Of a stretch of 5,475 bases of DNA, positions 1 to 5,267 are shown piece by piece. A model generated the notes under the pieces. The model searched no databases. It was not told where the DNA came from and worked only from the letters and a program-made list of their open reading frames with translations. The stretch is taken from contig JAFYUX010000123.1 of assembly GCA_017549385.1 (NCBI GenBank), forward strand, positions 1 through 5,475, given 5' to 3'. Numbering within the stretch: position 1 is the first letter of the stretch; each line of letters opens with the position of its first letter. The position numbers and the translations under genes are program-made. Source of the DNA: Bacillota bacterium. Its GTDB lineage: Bacteria > Bacillota > Clostridia > Peptostreptococcales > Anaerovoracaceae.

Positions 1-970
1 CCGGATCAGTATCAGGGAAATGTCTGCCGATATCGCCAAGCGCACAAGCCCCCAGCAGTGAATCCATAATAGCATGCACCAGCACGTCAGCATCAGAATG
101 CCCTGCAAGACCCTTCTCATGAGGAATATCCACCCCGCCGAGAATACACTTTCTACCCTCAGCAAAAGCATGAACATCGTAACCCATGCCAACCCTAGGC
201 ATCATATCAACTTTAACTTCGCCCATCATAATCTCCGCCTTTTTTACATCTGCAGGCGTGGTGATCTTGATATTTTTCTCCTCACCCTCAACTACAGAAA
301 CAGGATGTCCCAATGCCTCCACTAAAGAAGCATCATCAGTCACGACGACTCCGTCGTCACCATCTAAAAGGCCGTAGGCCTTATCCAGCAACGCCTTTTC
401 AAACCCCTGAGGCGTCTGCACTGCTCTCAGGCGGCTCCGGTCCGGCGTGCCCAGCACAACCAGTCCGCCAACCTTGTCCGGCACGTCGGCCCCTGCCCCT
501 GCAGGTGCCGCGCCAGCCATGTCCAGCGCTACTTCCTTTATCGTATCCTTGACCGGCACCGCAGGGACGGCTGCTCCAGTCTCTATACACGTAAAAATGA
601 CCGCATCTACAGTCTCATCTGAAACCAGCGGTCGCGCTCCATCATGGACCAGGACATATCCGCACTCAGGATCCAGAGCAGCCAGAGCCGCCCTTACTGA
701 ATACTGACGCTCGCTGCCACCAGCCATAACGCAGCTCACCTTTTTAAATCCATAGGCCTCTACGATTTCGCTACGGCAACGTTCTTCTTCGCCTGCCTTT
801 ACTACAATTACAATCTCGTCCACAAGAGGATTTCTCTCAAAGACATCAACTGACCTTGCCAGCACAGGCATCCCGTCCAGTACAATATATTGTTTGTTTA
901 AGCCGCCGCCCATCCTCTTTGCGGATCCGGCGGCGGCAATAATAACGCTTATCTTTTTATCTTTAAACAT
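1..970 (-). CDS. ispDF: Bifunctional IspD-IspF (MEP cytidylyltransferase / MEcPP synthase), 3' end cut by window
   Basis: This open frame of 323 codons from the ATG at 970 runs off the left edge without a stop. Residues 1 to about 248 are IspD, which joins CTP to 2-C-methylerythritol 4-phosphate: nucleotide-binding AAAGSAKRM (12-20) and NKQY (25-28, K26 matching the catalytic lysine), VHDGARP (108-114), PVKDTIK (139-145), QTPQGF (185-190), TDDASLVE (211-218) and NIKITTP (233-239, K235). From about residue 258 IspF begins, which cyclises the downstream intermediate: GYDVHAF with metal ligands D265 and H267, [10 protein letters not shown] with H299, and [13 protein letters not shown] at the cut. 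About half of IspF is missing from view. The IspD part carries an extra Ala/Gly-rich stretch of roughly 20 residues (148-167). The start lies 3 nt after the yacL stop, with a weak AAAGGA about 13 nt upstream, so translation is probably coupled. Family identity is very secure; the fusion is read directly. Confidence 0.97.
   Translation of the reverse strand, partial: MFKDKKISVIIAAAGSAKRMGGGLNKQYIVLDGMPVLARSVDVFERNPLVDEIVIVVKAGEEERCRSEIVEAYGFKKVSCVMAGGSERQYSVRAALAALDPECGYVLVHDGARPLVSDETVDAVIFTCIETGAAVPAVPVKDTIKEVALDMAGAAPAGAGADVPDKVGGLVVLGTPDRSRLRAVQTPQGFEKALLDKAYGLLDGDDGVVVTDDASLVEALGHPVSVVEGEEKNIKITTPADVKKAEIMMGEVKVDMMPRVGMGYDVHAFAEGRKCILGGVDIPHEKGLAGHSDADVLVHAIMDSLLGACALGDIGRHFPDTDP
344..358. 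repeat. TCC-loop palindrome in ispDF
   Basis: GACGAC TCC GTCGTC on the plus strand is a perfect 6-bp stem with a TCC loop; the ispDF message has GGA in the loop. It encodes DDGVV (residues 205-209), just before the conserved TDDASLVE motif. It belongs with the palindromes at 3401-3417, 4436-4450 and 5210-5224. Confidence 0.65.
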
Positions 971-973
971 AGC

Positions 974-2092
974 CTAATATCTGTCCTTTGGCTTTGCGAA
1001 AATCATACGACCCGCAGAAGTCTGGAGAACACTTGTTACTACTACAGTGATATTTTCGTTGATAAAACGTCTGCCATCTTCGACTACGATCATAGTACCG
1101 TCGTCAAGATAAGCAAGAGCCTGGCTGTACTCTTTACCTTCCTTGATAGGAGTTACTTCCATTTCTTCACCTGGAAGCACTACAGGCTTGAGTGTGTTTG
1201 CAAGCTCGTTGATGTTGAGAACTGCAACGCCCTTAATAAGCGCAACCTTGTTGAGGTTATAGTCGTTTGTAACGACTTTGCCCTTCATGGCAGCTGCAAG
1301 CTCGAGAAGCTTAACGTCAACTTCTGCATCAGGATTTACTGATTTTTCATTGTCAGTGTTGTAAATCTCAACGCCATACTGAGTCTGGATCTTGTTGAGG
1401 ATATCCAGACCTCTTCTGCCTCTGTTTCTCTTGAGAGCATCAGAAGAGTCAGCAATGTGTCTGAGCTCTACCAATACAAACTCAGGAATAACAATCTTGC
1501 CTTCGATAAAACCAGTCTTCATGATGTCCGCGATGCGGCCGTCGATGATAACGCTTGTATCGAGAATCTTTGGGGCGATTGTTTCCTTTGGTGTTTTCTT
1601 TTTCTGGCTGCGTTCTACACCTTTTGTGAAAATGGCGCCTTTAAGCATATGTGCTATTTCGCCGGATTTTCTGGATGCGATGTACATACCAATATATCCA
1701 AAGAATACATATACCAGAATAGAAAGAACCAGACCCAGAGTAGGTACATTTTCACTGATACCCGCCCAGAGATTACTGATCAGAAAAGCAAACACGAGAC
1801 CTATGAGAAGGCCTGCCATGCTTACCATTACTTCGTGTAAAGGGCGTTTTTGCAGTGTTGAGTCGATTTCTTCGGCTGCTTTCTCCGCACTTCTCATAAC
1901 AGAAGGGGCGATAATAAAAAATATAAGTCCGGATAAAATAACGCAGACTGCCGCACCAATAGCCATGACATAGATAGGAATATCTTTTTCTATCGGAAGC
2001 ACATCTACAAGATTTGATAATAATAATGCAATACCCGTTCCGCAGAGTAAGCCGAGAAGCGTAAAAATAGTTCTGTAAAATCTTTTAAACAT
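974..2092 (-). CDS. yacL: YacL-type membrane protein with PIN and TRAM domains
   Basis: The 372-residue product has four hydrophobic segments (about 11-29, 39-62, 87-108, 117-139), a Lys-rich linker (about 157-175), a PIN nuclease-like domain (about 175-300) and a C-terminal TRAM RNA-binding domain (about 305-369). The PIN acidic residues are all present: D178 and D184 in LDTSVIIDGRI, E209 in LVELR, D259 in the DAEVDVKL motif, and D277 in TNDYNLNK, so an active metal-dependent ribonuclease fold is expected on the cytoplasmic face of the membrane. Length and domain order match Bacillus subtilis YacL, whose exact substrate is not settled. The ATG at 2092 has an excellent ribosome binding site (AGGAGG at 2101-2106, 8-nt spacer). 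It sits between carD and ispDF, the order commonly seen in Firmicutes, and nearly abuts ispDF, so the two are very likely cotranscribed. Substrate and role remain unknown. Confidence 0.95.
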   Translation of the reverse strand: MFKRFYRTIFTLLGLLCGTGIALLLSNLVDVLPIEKDIPIYVMAIGAAVCVILSGLIFFIIAPSVMRSAEKAAEEIDSTLQKRPLHEVMVSMAGLLIGLVFAFLISNLWAGISENVPTLGLVLSILVYVFFGYIGMYIASRKSGEIAHMLKGAIFTKGVERSQKKKTPKETIAPKILDTSVIIDGRIADIMKTGFIEGKIVIPEFVLVELRHIADSSDALKRNRGRRGLDILNKIQTQYGVEIYNTDNEKSVNPDAEVDVKLLELAAAMKGKVVTNDYNLNKVALIKGVAVLNINELANTLKPVVLPGEEMEVTPIKEGKEYSQALAYLDDGTMIVVEDGRRFINENITVVVTSVLQTSAGRMIFAKPKDRY

Positions 2093-2110
2093 TTCTTTTT
2101 CCTCCTTTCC
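2093..2110 (-). promoter_or_regulatory. Strong ribosome binding site of yacL
   Basis: The minus strand reads GGAAAGGAGG (2110-2101) followed by 8 nt and the yacL ATG. This is almost the full anti-16S complement and fixes the start codon. By contrast, ispDF downstream has only a weak site, which suggests yacL is the best-initiated gene of the pair. Confidence 0.85.
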
Positions 2111-2134
2111 TCAATATTTTTTGCATGATATCAC

Positions 2135-2175
2135 AAAAGCACGGACAGGGTCAGCATATGCTCACCTGTCCATGC
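2135..2175 (-). terminator. Terminator-like hairpin between carD and yacL
   Basis: On the minus strand the arms GCATGGACAGG (2175-2165) and CCTGTCCGTGC (2149-2139) form an 11-bp stem with one T-G wobble. They enclose a 15-nt loop that itself contains the palindrome AGCATATGCT. The stem is followed directly by TTTTGTG, so the U-run is short. It lies 52 nt past the carD stop and 42 nt before the yacL ATG. I read it as a partial (read-through) intrinsic terminator that would lower yacL-ispDF expression relative to carD; no convincing separate yacL promoter was found after it. There is no T-run on the plus side. Confidence 0.6.
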
Positions 2176-2199
2176 TGCATGGATACACTATGCATTTTT

Positions 2200-2216
2200 G
2201 AAGGGATAATCCCTTC
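2200..2216. repeat. Small perfect palindrome after carD
   Basis: GAAGGGATAATCCCTTC is a 7-bp stem with a 3-nt loop (GAAGGGA / TCCCTTC), placed 11 nt beyond the carD stop. It is flanked by TTTTT on the left and TTTT on the right of the plus strand. In the carD transcript these tails read as A-runs, so it is not an intrinsic terminator for carD; it could instead protect the mRNA 3' end, or weakly stop plus-strand (antisense) transcription. Confidence 0.45.
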
Positions 2217-2227
2217 TTTTATATCCT

Positions 2228-2716
2228 CTAAGAAGCTTCTGCAAATACAGATGTTTCTATGAGGTCCTGAGCTTCTTTCGCGGTCATTTCGCGAACAAGC
2301 ACCATTTCACTAACGAGTAATCCAATGGCTGTGCCAAGGATCTTTTTCTCTCCTGTAGAGAGTTTCTTTTTACGGTCGTTTCTCATGAGGTTTCTTACAA
2401 CCTCCGCTACAAGACACAAATCACCTGTCTTGAGCTTATCCATGTTTTCGCGGCTACGTTTGTTCCAGTTGCCTTCCATCGGTGTGGATTCTGAACTGAG
2501 AACCTCTAAAACTGCCTGCAGTTTAGACTCGTCAATAATATAGCGCACGCCAACTTCAACAGAGTTTGCCACCGGCACCATAACCTTCATGTCACCATGG
2601 GAAATTCTGAGTACGTAATAACTTCTCTTTTGATCCAGAATTATCTGTTCTTCTATACCTACGATGACACCAGCTCCGTGCATCGGGTAAGAGATTTTTT
2701 CACCTATTTTAAACAT
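2228..2716 (-). CDS. carD: CarD/CdnL-family RNA polymerase-binding transcription regulator
   Basis: The product is a 162-residue protein of the usual CarD size. Its N-terminal RNA polymerase-interaction domain begins FKIGEKISYPMHGAGVIVGIE and continues to about residue 60; this segment resembles the beta-binding domain shared with Mfd/TRCF. The C-terminal helical domain holds NWNKR, whose tryptophan (W84 from this start) matches the residue CarD proteins wedge into the upstream edge of the promoter bubble, and RNLMRNDRKKKLSTGEKKIL, a typical basic DNA-contact helix region. CarD binds the polymerase beta subunit and changes open-complex stability, often at rRNA promoters. I choose the ATG at 2716 because GGGGG (2725-2729) lies 8 nt upstream; the in-frame GTG at 2722, two codons earlier, would leave only 2 nt. 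It is the first gene of the leftward group carD-yacL-ispDF and is divergent from the two-component genes. The function in this organism is inferred from the family. Confidence 0.95.
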   Translation of the reverse strand: MFKIGEKISYPMHGAGVIVGIEEQIILDQKRSYYVLRISHGDMKVMVPVANSVEVGVRYIIDESKLQAVLEVLSSESTPMEGNWNKRSRENMDKLKTGDLCLVAEVVRNLMRNDRKKKLSTGEKKILGTAIGLLVSEMVLVREMTAKEAQDLIETSVFAEAS

Positions 2717-2739
2717 TGACACGACCCCCGTCTTTTTTG

Positions 2740-2768
2740 ATTATATACCAAAAAAAGGATTGCGTCAA
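2740..2768 (-). promoter_or_regulatory. Sigma-A type promoter of carD
   Basis: On the minus strand TTGACG (2768-2763, five of six matches to TTGACA) is followed by a 17-nt spacer and a perfect TATAAT (2745-2740). The spacer contains a run of seven T. Transcription would start near 2733, giving a leader of about 17 nt that begins just before the GGGGG ribosome binding site. This is the best promoter in the window. Confidence 0.85.
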
Positions 2769-2802
2769 CAAGCGAACTATTAAAAATATCACACAGTAAT
2801 AT

Positions 2803-2822
2803 CCTTGTCAATACCTTGTCAA
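2803..2822. repeat. Two 9-bp direct repeats with an 11-bp period
   Basis: CCTTGTCAA occurs at 2803-2811 and again at 2814-2822. An 11-bp period is one helical turn and is the usual spacing of half-sites for OmpR/PhoB-type regulators; the shared TGTCA is also the core of the Escherichia coli pho box. On the minus strand each copy reads TTGACAAGG, so the copy at 2811-2806 could also act as a -35 (TTGACA, 17-nt spacer, TATTTT at 2788-2783) for a second carD promoter. On the plus strand TTGTCA (2816-2821), 16 nt, TATATT (2838-2843) is a possible rightward promoter. The repeat is certain; the uses are inferred. Confidence 0.6.
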
Positions 2823-2950
2823 ACTTTTTATATGCACTATATTTTGTACATAATCGACAATATGATCCACTTAACTTGTGTATCATCTAAGTGCTGTATA
2901 TCAATGTACGCCAAGTTATCTTATCACATATTTCCCGGCCCTTGGCCCCT

Positions 2951-2978
2951 CTCACAAAAAACTCACAGAACCTTCACA
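2951..2978 (+). promoter_or_regulatory. Triple 11-bp-phased hexamer, likely response-regulator operator
   Basis: CTCACA at 2951-2956 and 2962-2967 and TTCACA at 2973-2978 lie in the same orientation, each separated by exactly 5 nt. This matches the geometry of PhoP boxes in Bacillus (TTAACA-like hexamers with about 5-nt gaps) and of OmpR/PhoB sites in general. The third copy ends 7-9 nt before the -10, so the array covers the -35 position, as in promoters where the bound regulator replaces a weak -35. The adjacent gene encodes an OmpR-family regulator, so autoregulation is the simplest reading. Repeats are seen; the binding protein is inferred. Confidence 0.65.
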
Positions 2979-2993
2979 ATCATGATATATTAT
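2962..2993 (+). promoter_or_regulatory. Probable promoter of the two-component operon
   Basis: The -10 candidates are TATATT (2986-2991) and overlapping TATTAT (2988-2993), each five of six matches to TATAAT. The only -35 at a fitting distance is CTCACA (2962-2967, four of six, 18-nt spacer), which is itself the middle operator repeat. Transcription would begin near 3000 and give a leader of about 34 nt containing GGGAGG (3021-3026), 7 nt before the ATG. The weak -35 fits an activator-dependent promoter. Confidence 0.6.
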
Positions 2994-3033
2994 AGCTACA
3001 TATATGGATTAGAGATAAAAGGGAGGCTTACTT

Positions 3034-3714
3034 ATGGCAAAACTGCTCATAGTAGATGACGAAGAAAACATCAGAGAAGTAGTCCGCGAATACGCAGAAT
3101 TCGAAGGCCATCAGGTTTTTGAGGCCGCCGACGGCATGGAAGCCGTATCCCTCTGCAGACTCAATGATTACGACCTTATCATCATGGATATCATGATGCC
3201 AAAACTGGACGGTTACTCTGCTTGCAAAGAGATAAAAAAGATACGCAATTTCCCTGTGATTATGATGTCAGCCCGCAGCGAAGAGTACGACAAACTCTTT
3301 GGCTTTGAACTGGGCATCGATGACTACGTTACAAAACCATTCAGCCCAAAAGAACTGATGGCCCGTGTAAACGCGGTACTCAACCGCAGCATCGCTTTCG
3401 CGAAGGCGGAGCCTTCGGCAAACATGCAGTTTGACGGACTTACAATAGACATTCCCGGCAGAAGCGTTTCTGTTGACGGGGTAAAGATTGAACTTACACC
3501 AAAAGAATATGATCTTTTATTCTATCTGGTAGAAAATAAAAACATTGCACTTTCCAGAGACAAACTCCTCAGAGATGTGTGGGGTTATGATTTCTTTGGC
3601 GATGACAGAACTATCGACACTCACATTAAAAACCTGAGAAACAACCTTGGGCCATATAGAAATATGATCGTTACACTTAGAGGGGTAGGATACAAATTTG
3701 AAACTCAGCAGTAA
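3034..3714 (+). CDS. OmpR/PhoB-family DNA-binding response regulator
   Basis: The 226-residue product has a receiver domain (about 1-118) followed by a winged-helix DNA-binding domain (about 131-224). Receiver landmarks are the acidic pair D8-D9, phosphoacceptor D52 in LIIMDIMMP, the switch residue S79, and K101 in YVTKPF. The C-terminal part has LTPKEYDLLFYL, the recognition-helix region RTIDTHIKNLRNNL and the wing RGVGYKF. It would be phosphorylated by the kinase encoded next and then bind direct repeats as a dimer; the three 11-bp-phased hexamers upstream are the obvious candidate. The start is fixed by GGGAGG 7 nt upstream. The linker (about 119-130, AFAKAEPSA) is encoded by a perfect palindrome (3401-3417), so its sequence seems shaped by a DNA element. 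It resembles PhoP and similar regulators, but the signal cannot be named from sequence. Confidence 0.96.
   Translation: MAKLLIVDDEENIREVVREYAEFEGHQVFEAADGMEAVSLCRLNDYDLIIMDIMMPKLDGYSACKEIKKIRNFPVIMMSARSEEYDKLFGFELGIDDYVTKPFSPKELMARVNAVLNRSIAFAKAEPSANMQFDGLTIDIPGRSVSVDGVKIELTPKEYDLLFYLVENKNIALSRDKLLRDVWGYDFFGDDRTIDTHIKNLRNNLGPYRNMIVTLRGVGYKFETQQ
3401..3417. repeat. TCC/GGA-loop palindrome in the regulator linker
   Basis: CGAAGGC GGA GCCTTCG is a 7-bp perfect stem with a GGA loop. After a two-base mismatch it gains three more outer pairs (TTT/AAA), giving a 27-nt imperfect palindrome (3396-3422). It encodes the inter-domain linker, the part of the regulator most tolerant of extra residues. Its core GGCGGAGCC is the exact reverse complement of the core of the hairpin at 5210-5224. 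Confidence 0.7.
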
Positions 3715-5206
3715 GTTATCTAAACTTAAACCTGTGTTTTTCCACGACAGGCATAAAAAAGCAAAGAGCAAAAAGACAGAAGAAAAGCAAATGGCGGCAG
3801 GCCGCAGCCGAACTATCGGCAGCAGGCTGTTCACTTACTTCACTGCTTTTACTGTGGCTATCATGCTGGTTCTCTGGATTCTGCAGGTTCTATTTCTCCA
3901 GACTTTCTATCAGGAGATGAAAATCAGAGAGCTTTACAAAGTGGCTGATACTATAGAAGAATGCTACGGACAGGACGACCTTCTGGATACCATTTCAAAT
4001 CTGACAGTAAAGTCCGACATGTATATCCAGATCCTTATGGGAGACAAGCTGCTCTACGCATCTACCATAGAAAATCCTGCCGACCGCATGAATATCTTTG
4101 CTCAGACATACAACTACGACAGTCTCAAACTTAGACTTCACATGACAGGCAACGAGCCAGTGGTTATCAGACAACCTATGCCTCAGGACAAAGAGGCCGA
4201 AGTCATGATATACGGTTCTATCCTGGAAAAAGGCGGTATAGGCGAAAACACATATCTGTTTATCTACACGCCTCTTACGGTTTTAGGCAGCACAGTTGAG
4301 ATTCTGGCAAAAATGCTCATCACTATCACATTTATCGCGATACTGTTTGGCGTAATCATGTCAGTCTTTATCTCAAGACGACTGGCTCGCCCTATATACG
4401 ATATCGCCGACTCGGCAAATCTCCTGGCAAAAGGCGACTACTCCGTAGTCTTTGATGGCGGTGGATACGCAGAAACAGAAGAGCTGGCAGATACTCTCAA
4501 CTATGTGTCCGACGAGCTCCAGAAAACAGACAGACTTCAGAAGGACATTCTGGCAAATGTCACCCACGATCTCAAAACACCTCTCACCATGGTAAAATCC
4601 TACGCAGAGATGATTAGAGATATCTCCGGCGACAATCCAGAAAAGCGAAACAAACACCTTCAGGTTATAATAAACGAAGCAGACAGACTCAACTCTCTGG
4701 TAAACGACCTGACTGTTCTTTCCAAGATGCAGGCTAGTGTAGGCAACCTGAGCCTCAGCACAGTAGATCTCACACAGATTGCCAGAGAAACACTGGACAG
4801 CTTCTCTATACACGCGGAGCAGGAAGGCTTTGTATTCCAGCTCCAGACTTACGGCAACACCACCGTAATAGCCGACGAGGCAAAGATCCGACAGGTATTT
4901 GCCAACCTCATAGGAAACGCCGTAAGATACTCCAACGACAATAAACTGATTATCGTTTCAGTAAAAGAGCAGCCTCACGCTGTACGCTGCGAAATCATCG
5001 ACCACGGTCAGGGTATCGCACCATCAGAACTGGATGCCATCTGGAACAGATACTATCAGTCCAGTGCAAACCACAGCCGAAACACAAAGGGTTCAGGTCT
5101 CGGACTTTCCATCGTAAAGCAGATCTTTATCCTTCACCGCGCAAAGCACGGCGTAACAAGCCGCCTAAACGAAGGCAGCACATTCTGGTTTGAACTGAAA
5201 AAATAA
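3698..5206 (+). CDS. Membrane sensor histidine kinase, partner of the upstream regulator
   Basis: The 502-residue product has a Lys-rich cytoplasmic N-terminus, a first membrane segment (about 46-68), an extracytoplasmic sensor region of about 135 residues with no motif I recognise, a second membrane segment (about 204-224), a HAMP linker (about 225-278), a HisKA dimerisation domain with phosphoacceptor H290 in NVTHDLKTPLT, and an ATPase domain. The ATPase boxes are FANLIGNAVRYS (N407), DHGQGI (435-440), the variant F box IWNRYYQ (448-454) and GSGLGLSI (465-472), so it should be active. The TTG at 3698 overlaps the regulator by 17 nt and has AGGA 7 nt upstream, which suggests translational coupling; however that AGGA lies in the conserved RGVGYK codons, and the ATG at 3791 (residue 32) is the alternative start, still before the first membrane segment. 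The signal is unknown. Confidence 0.95.
   Translation: MKLSSKLSKLKPVFFHDRHKKAKSKKTEEKQMAAGRSRTIGSRLFTYFTAFTVAIMLVLWILQVLFLQTFYQEMKIRELYKVADTIEECYGQDDLLDTISNLTVKSDMYIQILMGDKLLYASTIENPADRMNIFAQTYNYDSLKLRLHMTGNEPVVIRQPMPQDKEAEVMIYGSILEKGGIGENTYLFIYTPLTVLGSTVEILAKMLITITFIAILFGVIMSVFISRRLARPIYDIADSANLLAKGDYSVVFDGGGYAETEELADTLNYVSDELQKTDRLQKDILANVTHDLKTPLTMVKSYAEMIRDISGDNPEKRNKHLQVIINEADRLNSLVNDLTVLSKMQASVGNLSLSTVDLTQIARETLDSFSIHAEQEGFVFQLQTYGNTTVIADEAKIRQVFANLIGNAVRYSNDNKLIIVSVKEQPHAVRCEIIDHGQGIAPSELDAIWNRYYQSSANHSRNTKGSGLGLSIVKQIFILHRAKHGVTSRLNEGSTFWFELKK
4436..4450. repeat. TCC-loop palindrome in the kinase HAMP region
   Basis: GACTAC TCC GTAGTC is a perfect 6-bp stem with a TCC loop. It encodes GDYSV (residues 247-251) in the HAMP region. 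It shares the loop and the closing C-G pair with the palindromes at 344-358, 3401-3417 and 5210-5224, but has a different stem. Confidence 0.65.
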
Positions 5207-5209
5207 AGG

Positions 5210-5224
5210 GTTGGCTCCGCCAAC
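5210..5224. repeat. TCC-loop palindrome between kinase and radA
   Basis: GTTGGC TCC GCCAAC is a perfect 6-bp stem with a TCC loop, starting 3 nt after the kinase stop codon. No T-run follows directly (the next bases are AGGCAGTCTC), so it is a poor intrinsic terminator and radA may be reached by read-through. It is the only intergenic member of the hairpin group seen in this window. Confidence 0.7.
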
Positions 5225-5267
5225 AGGCAGTCTCTCTGTTTGATTTGATTGATTTAAAGGTAAATTT

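Larger units (their letters stand above)
2717..3033. other. Divergent control region between carD and the two-component operon
   Basis: This 317-nt spacer separates the two divergent transcription units and has no credible gene. From left to right it holds the carD leader and promoter, the CCTTGTCAA repeats, an AT-rich stretch, a weak inverted repeat (TAACTTG 2872-2878 / CAAGTTA 2912-2918, 33 nt apart), a short GC-rich patch (GGCCCTT GGCCCCT, 2937-2950) that stands out in the AT-rich surroundings, then the CTCACA repeats, a -10 element and the regulator ribosome binding site. Its length and density of repeated motifs fit a region where one regulator could control both directions. Confidence 0.7.

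Noticed and set aside
368..382. AAGGCC GTA GGCCTT palindrome in ispDF as a fifth family member
   Set aside because: It has a perfect 6-bp stem but a different loop and closing pair. About one such palindrome is expected by chance in this length.
74..707. Several short frames on both strands over the ispDF region
   Set aside because: The minus-strand frame that runs off the left edge encodes clear IspD and IspF motifs throughout; the others are out-of-frame readings of it.
902..936. GCCGCCGCC / GGCGGCGGC inverted repeat near the ispDF start
   Set aside because: The arms are simply the codons for Ala-Ala-Ala and Gly-Gly-Gly in the conserved nucleotide-binding loop, with an 18-nt gap; no further signal.
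1392..1973. Plus-strand open frames of 193 and 127 codons opposite yacL
   Set aside because: They lie wholly antisense to a well-supported gene with all PIN motifs, have no ribosome binding site or recognisable domain, and their length follows from the codon use of the real gene.
2704..3059. Short frames of 60 and 84 codons in the carD-regulator spacer
   Set aside because: They overlap the promoters and repeats, have no good ribosome binding site and show no protein-like composition.
344..3417. GGA-in-loop hairpins as CsrA binding sites
   Set aside because: In ispDF and the regulator the message has GGA in the loop, as CsrA prefers, but the other two hairpins have UCC in the message, and none of the four overlaps a ribosome binding site. 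A DNA-level repeat explains all four better.
3034..5206. Naming the two-component pair PhoP-PhoR
   Set aside because: The PhoP-like repeats upstream fit, but the geometry is shared by the whole OmpR family. There is no phosphate-transport gene in view and the kinase sensor region shows no specific motif.
5210..5255. Riboswitch or full terminator ahead of radA
   Set aside because: Only one small hairpin without a following T-run is present and the leader is just 61 nt, too short for a known riboswitch class.
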